From positions 1 to 8,732 of the forward strand of contig CAZCQP010000072.1 of the NCBI GenBank assembly GCA_964500895.1: a stretch of 8,732 bases of DNA. Reading direction: 5' to 3'. The DNA is from CAZCQP01 sp964500895. Its GTDB lineage: Bacteria > Bacillota > Clostridia > Lachnospirales > JAISER01. Shown here one piece after another: positions 1 to 6,218 of the stretch (positions are counted from its first letter, which is position 1; each line of letters opens with the position of its first letter). Made by a program: the position numbers and the translations under genes. Under the pieces are notes generated by a model. That model was not told where the DNA came from, did not search any database, and worked only from the letters and a program-made list of their open reading frames with translations.

Positions 1-1
1 A

Positions 2-2359
2 CACACATTGGAATATAACAAAATTTTACAGATTTTAGCAGATAAGGCCATATCCCCTGGCGGCAAGGCACTGGCCCTTGCCTTGCTGCCCACAGATAAC
101 CTGAACGACATTGCATTGTGGCAACGGGAAACCAGCCAGGCCATGAGCATGATTTTGAAACGAGGTTCTCTGCCCCTTGGGGGTATTAAAGACATTGGTG
201 AATCGGTGAAACGGGCGGCTGTTGGGGGTGTACTGTCCATTGAAGAGCTTTTGTTTGTGGGAGACTTTATATACGTCTGCCGCAAAGTGAAGCAGTATGC
301 CCAAGAGGACGGGGCGGCCGAAAGTTTCGACTTACTTTCGGACATGTTCGCCCGGGTAAGCACCTACCCTGCGCTGGAAAAGGAGATTAGCCGGTGCATC
401 GTCAGCCAGACGGAAATTGCAGAAGATGCCAGCAGGGCCTTGCATGAAGTGCGCAGGGGCATTAAAACTGCCTTCGACCGCATCAAAGAGCATTTAAACA
501 GCATCATCCATTCTGCCAACTATAAAACCATGCTGCAAGATTCGGTCATCACCCTGCGAAACGACCGGTACTGTGTGCCGGTGAAGCAAGAATACCGCAA
601 CGCTTTTCCGGGTATGGTCCATGACCAGTCCTCCACTGGGGCTACGCTGTTTATCGAGCCCATGAGCGTGGTGCAGCAAAACAACAAAATAAAGGAATTG
701 CTGGCACAGGAAAAGGCAGAAATTGAAAAAATACTGACCGCCCTTTCTACCAAAGTGGCAGAGGAAGCCCACGGGCTGCTGGCCAACGGAGATATTCTTA
801 CCCATTTGGACTTTGTGTTTGCCAAGGGGGAACTTTCCCTTTCCATGAACGGCACAGAGCCGGAATTTAACACCAAGGGCATCATCAACATTAGAAAAGG
901 GCGGCATCCCCTGCTGAACCCTAAAACTGTGGTGCCTACAGACATTTATTTAGGGAAGGATTTCCACACCCTGCTCATCACCGGGCCAAACACCGGGGGC
1001 AAAACGGTGTCCTTAAAAACTTTGGGGCTGTTTTCTCTTATGGGGCAATCCGGGCTGCACATTGCGGCTTTTGACCATTCCCAGTTGGCGGTGTTTGATG
1101 ACATTTTTGCAGACATTGGGGACGAGCAGAGCATCGAACAAAGCTTGAGCACCTTTTCCTCCCACATGACCAACATTGTCCACATTCTGGAGCATGTTAC
1201 CCCCAACTGCCTGGTGCTGCTGGACGAACTGGGTGCCGGTACAGACCCTACAGAGGGTGCGGCTTTGGCCATTGCCATATTGCAGCACCTACACGCCCGG
1301 CACGTGACCACGGCAGTGACCACCCACTACAGCGAGCTGAAAGTGTACGCCTTATCCACAGAGGGTGTGGAAAACGCCTCTTGCGAGTTTGATGTGGCCA
1401 CCCTGCGGCCCACTTACAAGCTTTTAATTGGCATTCCCGGGAAAAGCAACGCCTTTGCCATTTCTCAAAAGCTGGGGCTTTCCGAGGGAATCATTGATGC
1501 GGCCAAAGAAACGTTAAGCCACGAAAGCGCCCGGTTTGAAGACGTGATTACAGACTTAGAAATTAGCAAGAAAACGGTGCTCATAGAGCAAGACCGGGCA
1601 GAGCAGTACCGCCGGGAAGCAGAGCGGATGAAAAATGAGCTGGAAGCCCAGAAACAAAAGCTGGCTTTACAGCGGGAAAAAATATTGCTGCAAGCCAAAG
1701 AAGAAGCCCGCACCATTTTGCAGTCTGCCAAGGACGATGCAGACGGGCTGATTAAACAAATGCAGAAGCAACTGGCCAACAACGCACACCAGGACATGGA
1801 GGCTTCCCGCACGGCCATAAAGCAAAAACTAACCCAGCGTGAGGAGGAAGCAGCCAAAGCCCGCACGCCAGAGAAAAAACGGCGGCCCATTCCACGAAAC
1901 CTGCGAAAAGGGGACAAGGTGTTTATCCATACCTTGAACCAGACGGGGGTGGTGTCTTCTCCGCCGGATGGTAACGGCGAGGTGATGATTGCCGCCGGAA
2001 TTATGAAGGTGAAGGTGCACATCAGCAACCTATCTTTGGACGACAGCGAAGAGACGGTAACCGTAAACGCCAAGGCTGTGTCCCACACATTGAAAGCCAT
2101 GAAAAGCGTGGACATTAAAAACGAACTGGATTTGCGGGGACACACCATTTCTGAGGCGCTGGAGAAAACAGACAAGTATTTGGACGATGCCTATTTGTCT
2201 AGCCTGGCTCAAGTGAATTTGATTCACGGCAAAGGAACCGGGGCGCTTCGGGCGGCCATTCAGGAGCATTTACGCAGACATCCTCAGGTGAAAAGCTACC
2301 GGCTGGGGGGGTATGGCGAAGGAGATTCTGGGGTGACCGTGGTGGAGCTGCGGAAATAA
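2..2359 (+). CDS. mutS2: Endonuclease MutS2 (MutS-like ATPase with C-terminal Smr domain), 5' end outside window
   Basis: MutS2 is a homodimeric DNA- and ribosome-binding ATPase. It is linked to suppression of homologous recombination and, in Bacillus, to splitting collided ribosomes. Numbering from the TTG at 8, the core and lever region covers about 1-310, Walker A GPNTGGKT is at 326-333, and Walker B with its signature (LVLLDELGAGTDP) is at 402-414. A charged coiled coil spans about 510-620, a KOW-like segment about 631-670, and the Smr nuclease domain about 705-783, with the ELDLRG and IHGKGTGAL motifs intact. The frame is open to the left edge (His-Thr-Leu-Glu-Tyr). Relatives carry roughly ten residues before LEY/LEF, so the TTG at 8 is probably internal and the true start lies upstream. 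No frameshift was seen. It converges on rplT with about 150 bp between the stop codons. Identification is very secure. Confidence 0.97.
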   Translation, partial: HTLEYNKILQILADKAISPGGKALALALLPTDNLNDIALWQRETSQAMSMILKRGSLPLGGIKDIGESVKRAAVGGVLSIEELLFVGDFIYVCRKVKQYAQEDGAAESFDLLSDMFARVSTYPALEKEISRCIVSQTEIAEDASRALHEVRRGIKTAFDRIKEHLNSIIHSANYKTMLQDSVITLRNDRYCVPVKQEYRNAFPGMVHDQSSTGATLFIEPMSVVQQNNKIKELLAQEKAEIEKILTALSTKVAEEAHGLLANGDILTHLDFVFAKGELSLSMNGTEPEFNTKGIINIRKGRHPLLNPKTVVPTDIYLGKDFHTLLITGPNTGGKTVSLKTLGLFSLMGQSGLHIAAFDHSQLAVFDDIFADIGDEQSIEQSLSTFSSHMTNIVHILEHVTPNCLVLLDELGAGTDPTEGAALAIAILQHLHARHVTTAVTTHYSELKVYALSTEGVENASCEFDVATLRPTYKLLIGIPGKSNAFAISQKLGLSEGIIDAAKETLSHESARFEDVITDLEISKKTVLIEQDRAEQYRREAERMKNELEAQKQKLALQREKILLQAKEEARTILQSAKDDADGLIKQMQKQLANNAHQDMEASRTAIKQKLTQREEEAAKARTPEKKRRPIPRNLRKGDKVFIHTLNQTGVVSSPPDGNGEVMIAAGIMKVKVHISNLSLDDSEETVTVNAKAVSHTLKAMKSVDIKNELDLRGHTISEALEKTDKYLDDAYLSSLAQVNLIHGKGTGALRAAIQEHLRRHPQVKSYRLGGYGEGDSGVTVVELRK

Positions 2360-2366
2360 AAAATGC

Positions 2367-2434
2367 CGGACGACCAATGGTCGCCCCTACAATAGAAAGC
2401 CAATATGCATGTAGGGGCGCGCATTGCGCGTCCG
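2367..2434. repeat. Palindromic intergenic repeat between convergent genes, possible bidirectional terminator
   Basis: Two 24-nt arms (2367-2390 and 2411-2434) form an inverted repeat around a 20-nt spacer and pair at 20 of 24 positions. The outer parts are CGGACG and GCCCCTAC with their complements. Each arm is also a small hairpin by itself: CGACC-AAT-GGTCG on the left and CGCGC-ATT-GCGCG on the right. TTTTT follows on the plus strand and an A-rich run (2358-2363) precedes it, so it could stop transcription of mutS2 and also act on the other strand. It resembles the short GTAGGGGCG-type repeats scattered between genes in Clostridia; that resemblance is from memory. Confidence 0.75.
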
Positions 2435-2450
2435 TTTTTGTAGTTGCAAA

Positions 2451-2498
2451 TTAAAAAGGCTGCCCAGTTGAGCAATGATATGCTCCACAGGCAGCCTT
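2451..2498 (-). terminator. Intrinsic terminator of the infC-rpmI-rplT operon
   Basis: Read on the minus strand just past the rplT stop, AAGGCTGCC (2498-2490) pairs perfectly with GGCAGCCTT (2464-2456). An inner GAGCA/TGCTC stem sits within the loop. The 3' arm runs into TTTTTAA. This is a standard Rho-independent terminator about 12 nt after the stop codon. Confidence 0.9.
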
Positions 2499-2509
2499 GT
2501 TTTATATGC

Positions 2510-2866
2510 TTAAGACAAGCTTGCTTTTGCTTTTTCCACCAGTGCGATGAAAGCGGTGTTGTCGTTCACAGCCAGCTCCGCCAGCATTTTGCGGTTGATG
2601 TTGATGCCTGCAATTTTCAGGCCATTCATCATTTTGCTGTAGGAAATGCCGTTCATACGGGCAGCGGCGTTAATTCTGGCAATCCACAAGCGGCGGTATT
2701 CACGCTTGGTTTGCTTACGGCCGGCAAAGCTGTGGGCCATCGCACGCATAACGGATTGTTTCGCCACACGGTATTGCTTGCTTCTTGCACCGAAAAAGCC
2801 TTTAGACAGTTTTAATACTTTTTTATGTTTTTTTCTGGCGTTTAAAGCGCCCTTTACTCTTGACAT
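2510..2866 (-). CDS. rplT: Large ribosomal subunit protein bL20
   Basis: bL20 is a 23S rRNA-binding protein needed early in large-subunit assembly. In Bacillus it also represses its own operon by acting on the infC leader. The 118-residue product has the family's usual length. It shows the basic N-terminal extension (MSRVKGALNARKKHKK, then KGFFGARSKQYR) and the globular C-terminal half with RRLWIARINAAAR and GISYSKMMNGLK. The start is supported by AGGAGG at 2875-2880, 8 nt before the ATG. It is the last gene of infC-rpmI-rplT, 33 nt after rpmI, and is followed at once by the operon terminator. The arginine- and lysine-rich tail of the N-domain is intact. Nothing is unusual in the coding sequence. 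Confidence 0.98.
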   Translation of the reverse strand: MSRVKGALNARKKHKKVLKLSKGFFGARSKQYRVAKQSVMRAMAHSFAGRKQTKREYRRLWIARINAAARMNGISYSKMMNGLKIAGININRKMLAELAVNDNTAFIALVEKAKASLS

Positions 2867-2899
2867 GTGAAAGTCCTCCTTTAAATGGTTTTATACGGC

Positions 2900-3097
2900 T
2901 TACGCATAGGGAAGCATACGTTTAATTTGCTTCTCTTTGGTTTGATCCACAATATCGGATTTGCGCAAGTTCCGTTTGCGTTTAGGACTTTTCTTGGTCA
3001 AAATGTGTTGTTTGTTGCATTTAGAATATTTCAGTTTGCCAGTGCCGGTAACACGGAAGCGTTTAGCGGCAGACTTGTTTGTTTTTAACTTGGGCAT
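2900..3097 (-). CDS. rpmI: Large ribosomal subunit protein bL35
   Basis: bL35 is a small basic protein of the 50S subunit. The product is 65 residues (MPKLKTNKSAAKRF at the N-terminus, KRMLPYA at the end), the normal length and sequence pattern for the family, including the central HILTKK and the KRxRNLRK stretch. The frame extends ten codons further upstream to an ATG at 3125-3127, but AAGGAGGA at 3105-3112 lies 7 nt before the ATG at 3095-3097. That and the conserved MPKLKT start fix the shorter form. It is the middle gene of infC-rpmI-rplT. A perfect 9-bp hairpin lies just upstream of its ribosome site. Confidence 0.98.
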   Translation of the reverse strand: MPKLKTNKSAAKRFRVTGTGKLKYSKCNKQHILTKKSPKRKRNLRKSDIVDQTKEKQIKRMLPYA

Positions 3098-3116
3098 GGT
3101 GTTATCCTCCTTGGAA

Positions 3117-3137
3117 TGAAAGGGCAAAGCCCTTTCA
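3117..3137 (-). promoter_or_regulatory. Perfect hairpin between infC and rpmI, directly upstream of the rpmI ribosome site
   Basis: TGAAAGGGC (3117-3125 on the plus strand) and GCCCTTTCA (3129-3137) form a 9-bp perfect stem with a 3-nt loop in the operon transcript. It ends four bases before the AAGGAGGA of rpmI. The sequence after it on the minus strand (TTCC) is not a U-tract, so it is not an ordinary terminator. A translational-control or RNA-processing role is inference. Confidence 0.55.
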
Positions 3138-3176
3138 AATATGAATCATTGGTATACGAAAGCCCGGCTCAAAGTG

Positions 3177-3683
3177 TTAAGCTTTGGGAGCAATGAACAT
3201 GGCCATGGTTTTAGCCTCCATTTTGGGCGGCTTCTCAACCACGCCAACTTCGGACACTTTTTCGGCAAAATCCTGTAAAATTTTGTAGGCACCCTCTGTG
3301 TGGCCAAGTTCACGGCCTCTAAAACGAATGGAAACTTTCACTTTGTCCCCGGCTTTCAGGAATTCCAGCGCTTTTTTCAGTTTTACGTTCACATCATGGA
3401 TATCAATGTTAGGAGAAAGCCGAAGTTCTTTAATGTCAACGGTGCGTTGTTTTTTTCTGGCTTCCTTTTCTCTTTTGGCTTGGTCGAACTTATACTTGGA
3501 ATAGTCCATGATTTTGCAAACAGGGGGTTTGGCTGTGGGCGAAATCTTGACCAGGTCAAGCTTCTTTTCATCAGCCAGACGTTGGGCGTCCCGGCCTTGT
3601 ACAATGCCAAGCTGGGTGCCATCGGCGTCAATCAGCCTAACTTCTTTTTCACGGATCTGTTCATTAATCATTAACTCGGTAAT
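3177..3683 (-). CDS. infC: Translation initiation factor IF-3, probable ATT start codon
   Basis: IF-3 binds the 30S subunit, blocks premature joining of the 50S and proofreads start codon and initiator tRNA choice. The N-domain shows INEQIREKEVRLID and the PPVCKIMDYSKYK signature (about residues 53-65 from the ATT). A lysine-rich linker follows, then the C-domain with RFRGREL (about 120-126) and a GVVEKPPKMEAKTM ending. The proposed start is ATT at 3681-3683, giving 168 residues. AGGAGG at 3693-3698 stands 9 nt before it. The first ATG (3669-3671, giving MINEQIR) would be 21 nt away. AUU starts are known for infC in E. coli and Geobacillus, where IF-3 uses them for autocontrol. A longer frame reaching 3737 starts inside the leader terminator and is not credible. 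First gene of the operon; rpmI follows 79 nt later. Confidence 0.93.
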   Translation of the reverse strand: MTELMINEQIREKEVRLIDADGTQLGIVQGRDAQRLADEKKLDLVKISPTAKPPVCKIMDYSKYKFDQAKREKEARKKQRTVDIKELRLSPNIDIHDVNVKLKKALEFLKAGDKVKVSIRFRGRELGHTEGAYKILQDFAEKVSEVGVVEKPPKMEAKTMAMFIAPKA

Positions 3684-3841
3684 AACTCTACACCTCCTAG
3701 TTGAGCTTAAAAGCAAATAGCATAAAAAAGCGGGCATCCACAGAAGCCCGCTTCAAATAATCCATATCCAATGCAATCTATTGCTATGAATGAACCCGAA
3801 GCCATTGGCAACTGGGTGAGAAGGGGCGCTTCTGCTTTTAC
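3684..3841 (-). promoter_or_regulatory. infC-rpmI-rplT leader, L20-leader-type attenuator region
   Basis: The stretch between the infC promoter and start codon is about 150 nt of structured leader. On the minus strand there is an AGAAG/CTTCT stem (3833-3829 with 3823-3819). Next comes an ACCC…GGGT hairpin with an inner GCC-AAT-GGC (3817-3794), then a terminator (3754-3724), then the infC ribosome site. The segment CAGAAGC (3834-3828) is complementary to GCTTCTG (3747-3741), which overlaps the 5' arm and loop of the terminator, so a competing fold is possible. In Bacillus this operon is controlled by L20 acting on such a leader. Assignment here rests on position and layout, not on a covariance model. 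Confidence 0.75.
3724..3754 (-). terminator. Leader terminator (attenuator) upstream of infC
   Basis: On the minus strand AAGCGGGC (3753-3746) pairs with GCCCGCTT (3735-3728) around a 10-nt loop and runs into TTTT (3727-3724), six T's in all counting the stem end. It lies about 40 nt before the infC start codon, within the operon's own leader, so it is placed to attenuate rather than to end an upstream gene. It could also catch read-through from the HD-GYP gene. Confidence 0.88.
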
Positions 3842-3847
3842 GTTGGT

Positions 3848-3876
3848 ATGCTATCACATTCCACATGAAATGTCAA
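3848..3876 (-). promoter_or_regulatory. Sigma-A-type promoter of infC-rpmI-rplT
   Basis: A perfect -35 TTGACA (plus-strand 3871-3876) and a -10 TAGCAT (3848-3853) are separated by exactly 17 bp. Predicted transcription start is about 3841. The -35 box begins 22 bp after the HD-GYP stop codon, and no terminator lies between that gene and this promoter. Confidence 0.8.
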
Positions 3877-3898
3877 GTTATTTTCTTTAATAATCTGT

Positions 3899-4993
3899 TC
3901 AAGTCTTTTCCACATACATAGACACGCAGTAAAGGTCAGGGTTTGTAGCAAACACTTTGCCATTGCACTCCACAATGGGGTATTCACAATCCATCGGGTC
4001 AATATACCGCACCCTGCCAATGTTGCCGTCGGAGAGCACCACCTGCTTGCCAGTGAGTTCCAAGGGCATATACCGTAAAAATACATGCACCAAATCCATG
4101 TCTAGCTCTGAAAACTGGCCTTTAAAAAACTGTTTAAGCACCACAAACGGGGAGTTGGCATCTTTGTATACCCGCTGGGCTACCATGGCATCGTATATAT
4201 CGGAAACAGCAGTAATCCGGGCGAAGGGGTGTATTTGCTCCAACATCAGCCCCTCTGGGTAACCCGAGCCGTTAATACGCTCGTGGTGTTGCTTAACGCC
4301 CAATAAAATGTCTTGGTTGGTTTCCCCTGCTTCCACCAAAATGTTGTACGAATGCATAGAGTGCTGCTTCATCACTTCAAACTCATCGCGAGTCAATTCA
4401 AAGGGCTTGTTTACAATACGTTCTGGAATGCGCACCTTGCCAATATCGTGCAGCAGACCAATGCGCACCAGGGTGGCAATTTCTGCGGGGCTGTAGTTCA
4501 GCCACTTCCCTATCAGGCCGTTCAGCAACCCTACATTGGTACCGTGGGTGAATAAATATTCATTCGCCTGCCGGATACCGTTGATGCATTGAATGATTGG
4601 ATAAGCTTCCACCGTGGAAACGGTATCAATCATTGTGAGGGATATTTCATCCACCACTTCGTCAGGATACACATGGCTTTCCTGTAAAATATTAAGCAGG
4701 GATTTAGATTGGTCTTTAATCTGCGTATAGCCCACATGGTCTTCAATTTCTTTTTGCACAAGCTTTAAAAAGGGGCTTTCGGCTAATACCCTGTAGCGCA
4801 TTTCCTGCTGAACATAGACCACTTCTTCGGGGTAAATGCGTGCTTTTAGCTTTTCAATTAAATACTCGGTTAGAACAACATTTTTGCAAAGCAAGGCCAT
4901 TGTGTTGCCTACCTTTGCATAAATGCTGTAGTCCACGTTCATTCCGGCGCCTAACGTTTTAATATTTACAGGAAACAGGTTTGGACCTTCCAT
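3899..4993 (-). CDS. HD-GYP domain protein, probable cyclic-di-GMP phosphodiesterase
   Basis: HD-GYP proteins hydrolyse cyclic-di-GMP with a di- or tri-metal centre and are commonly tied to the switch between motile and sessile states. Counting from the ATG at 4993 (364 residues), a small N-terminal domain of about 1-120 precedes the HD-GYP domain (about 140-300). That domain has a ligand-type His near 150, HDIGK at 182-186 (His182, Asp183), HSMHSY near 211, and HHERINGSGYPEG at 236-248 with GYP at 244-246. A C-terminal tail ends in NPDLY, as in many clostridial relatives. No transmembrane segment, PAS, GAF or receiver domain is seen. An ATG at 5017 adds eight residues, but GGGAG (5002-5006) lies 8 nt before 4993 and nothing useful precedes 5017. 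No clear promoter was found in 4994-5128. It is downstream of the flagellin on the same strand. Predicted activity follows from the intact motifs. Confidence 0.9.
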   Translation of the reverse strand: MEGPNLFPVNIKTLGAGMNVDYSIYAKVGNTMALLCKNVVLTEYLIEKLKARIYPEEVVYVQQEMRYRVLAESPFLKLVQKEIEDHVGYTQIKDQSKSLLNILQESHVYPDEVVDEISLTMIDTVSTVEAYPIIQCINGIRQANEYLFTHGTNVGLLNGLIGKWLNYSPAEIATLVRIGLLHDIGKVRIPERIVNKPFELTRDEFEVMKQHSMHSYNILVEAGETNQDILLGVKQHHERINGSGYPEGLMLEQIHPFARITAVSDIYDAMVAQRVYKDANSPFVVLKQFFKGQFSELDMDLVHVFLRYMPLELTGKQVVLSDGNIGRVRYIDPMDCEYPIVECNGKVFATNPDLYCVSMYVEKT

Positions 4994-5128
4994 GATTAAC
5001 GCTCCCATCTTGTCCATTCTAAAATATGCCCATTTTTTTATTCCTTCTATACTTTCTGTCCCACAAAAAAGAGCACACGACTGCCTATAGAGTGGCCAGC
5101 CCGATGAATGGTGCTTTTACAACATTAA

Positions 5129-5290
5129 GAGCTTGTTTAATATCTCGCTTGCAGCGGATTTTCGAGATGATTTTTCGCTATGCACGAAAGCCGTGCGACG
5201 GCATAATAAGCAATTATGACTAGCAGGGCTGACAAAGCATAGCGGGAAATCAGCCGAAAAGGCGTTGTAATGGAGATATTAAACAGGCTC
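5129..5290. mobile_element. MITE-like inverted-repeat element inserted at the flagellin 3' end
   Basis: The outer 18 bp, GAGCTTGTTTAATATCTC (5129-5146) and GAGATATTAAACAGGCTC (5273-5290), are inverted repeats with one mismatch. The symmetry continues inward to CGCTATGC/GCATAGCG: arms 5129-5183 and 5237-5290 match at roughly 44 of 55 positions with one gap. TAA flanks both ends (5126-5128 and 5291-5293), consistent with a 3-bp target duplication. The 53-nt centre contains GCCGT-GCG-ACGGC and CATAAT/ATTATG hairpins. There is no transposase and no convincing gene inside, so this is a non-autonomous element. Its right end encodes the final codons and stop of the neighbouring flagellin. The family name is unknown to me. 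Confidence 0.8.
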
Positions 5291-6055
5291 TAAAGAACCA
5301 GCCATTCCAAGCTGCTCCTTCTTTTTGGTTTGCATTAAAATTTCATACTGGTTTAAAAGCTGAACCTTAGCCGCCTCGGAAGCGGTTTTGGCTACGTCCG
5401 TATCCATCATGCGGCTTTTGGCAGCCTGTAGGTTTATGCTGGCGGTAACATTGGCACTGGCAGCGCTTTCAAAAGCATTTTGATAAGCGCCCATTTTAGA
5501 GCGTTCAGAAGTGACGCTGCTCATGGCCTTGTCCAGCTGGTTGATGGCGGCATCTGTACTGCCTGTACGGGTTACGTCCAGGCCTGCAATACCCAAAGCC
5601 GTGGGTGACATATCCCCAATGGAAACAGATGTGCCGCTTCCGTCCGGCCACTGAGCCGTATGTTTATTTTGAAAAGAGCCGTCTAGCAGCTTATTATTGT
5701 TAAACTGCGCATCGGACGCCATGGTTGCAATGGCCTGGCCCATGGCCGCCATTTCGTTTTGAATAATTTGGCGGTCGTCGTCTGTTAGTGTGCCGTTGGC
5801 AGCCTGAAGGCTTAATTCACGCATCCGCCCCAAGGCTTCATTGCCGCCTGCCATGGCACCTTCCGCCGTTTTTGTCAGGTTGGACATATCTTGACTATTC
5901 CGCTCGTTCTGCTCCAAAGCGCGCACTTGGGCGTTCAGCTTTTCTGCAATAGCCAACCCGGCTGCATCGTCTGCGGCATTGTTTATCCGTTTGCCTGTGG
6001 CTAATTTCAGCATGGTATTTTGCATGTTTTGATTGGCAATGGATTGAACAGTCAT
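5279..6055 (-). CDS. Short flagellin, C-terminal residues and stop supplied by a MITE-like insertion
   Basis: Flagellin subunits polymerise into the flagellar filament. The 258-residue product has the two conserved ends. The N-terminal part shows RINNAADDAAGLAIAEKL (23-40), RMRELSLQAANGTL (77-90) and FNNNKLLDG (118-126). The C-terminal part shows GAYQNAFESA (189-198) and SRMMDTDVAK (214-223). The middle is short, so there is no large variable outer domain. Two oddities stand out. The N-terminus lacks about 10-15 residues of the usual D0 helix, and an in-frame TGA six codons upstream rules out a longer form. The last three residues, EPV, and the stop come from the 162-bp element. Without the element the frame would end …GSLML. 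The ATG at 6053-6055 follows a GGGGG ribosome site at 7 nt. A sigma-A-type promoter lies at 6106-6134. Whether it still assembles is unknown; it could also be a minor or flagellin-like protein. Confidence 0.88.
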   Translation of the reverse strand: MTVQSIANQNMQNTMLKLATGKRINNAADDAAGLAIAEKLNAQVRALEQNERNSQDMSNLTKTAEGAMAGGNEALGRMRELSLQAANGTLTDDDRQIIQNEMAAMGQAIATMASDAQFNNNKLLDGSFQNKHTAQWPDGSGTSVSIGDMSPTALGIAGLDVTRTGSTDAAINQLDKAMSSVTSERSKMGAYQNAFESAASANVTASINLQAAKSRMMDTDVAKTASEAAKVQLLNQYEILMQTKKKEQLGMAGSLEPV

Positions 6056-6105
6056 AAAGACACCCCCTCAAAGTACCATAAAAAATTCCAACTACGATTA
6101 GCATC

Positions 6106-6134
6106 ATTATATGACTGCATCATAAAAAAATCAA
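6106..6134 (-). promoter_or_regulatory. Sigma-A-type promoter of the flagellin gene
   Basis: On the minus strand TTGATT (6129-6134) and a consensus TATAAT (6106-6111) are 17 bp apart, about 50 bp before the flagellin ATG. I looked for a flagellar sigma-28 (TAAA-N15-GCCGATAA) pattern in the same interval and found no convincing one, so housekeeping-type transcription seems likelier. Confidence 0.7.
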
Positions 6135-6149
6135 GTAGAAAATGATACA

Positions 6150-6178
6150 TTGTATTTTTATGAACGTTCCTGTATACT
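6150..6178 (+). promoter_or_regulatory. Probable promoter of the threonine aldolase gene
   Basis: TTGTAT (6150-6155) and TATACT (6173-6178) are spaced by 17 bp on the plus strand, 41 bp before the ATG. The -10 matches at five of six positions; the -35 is weaker. It lies back-to-back with the flagellin promoter. Confidence 0.6.
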
Positions 6179-6218
6179 ATAAACAACCATTTTCAAAACA
6201 TAAGGGGGATTTACAGTA

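Noticed and set aside
1465..2175. 236-codon open frame on the minus strand inside mutS2
   Set aside because: It is antisense to the conserved MutS2 coiled-coil and Smr region, with serine- and cysteine-rich low-quality composition and no ribosome site; a shadow frame.
3117..3137. Hairpin before rpmI as an intrinsic terminator
   Set aside because: No U-tract follows on the transcribed strand and the operon must be read through to rplT.
3684..3737. In-frame upstream extension of infC starting at an ATG at 3735-3737
   Set aside because: That ATG lies within the leader terminator, has no ribosome site, and encodes residues unlike any IF-3 N-terminus.
5026..5223. Plus-strand 65-codon frame between HD-GYP and flagellin
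   Set aside because: It runs across the border of the MITE-like element, matches nothing recognisable and has no ribosome site.
6056..6218. Sigma-28 flagellar promoter for the flagellin
   Set aside because: No TAAA-N15-GCCGATAA-like pattern could be found; a well-spaced TTGATT/TATAAT pair explains expression better.
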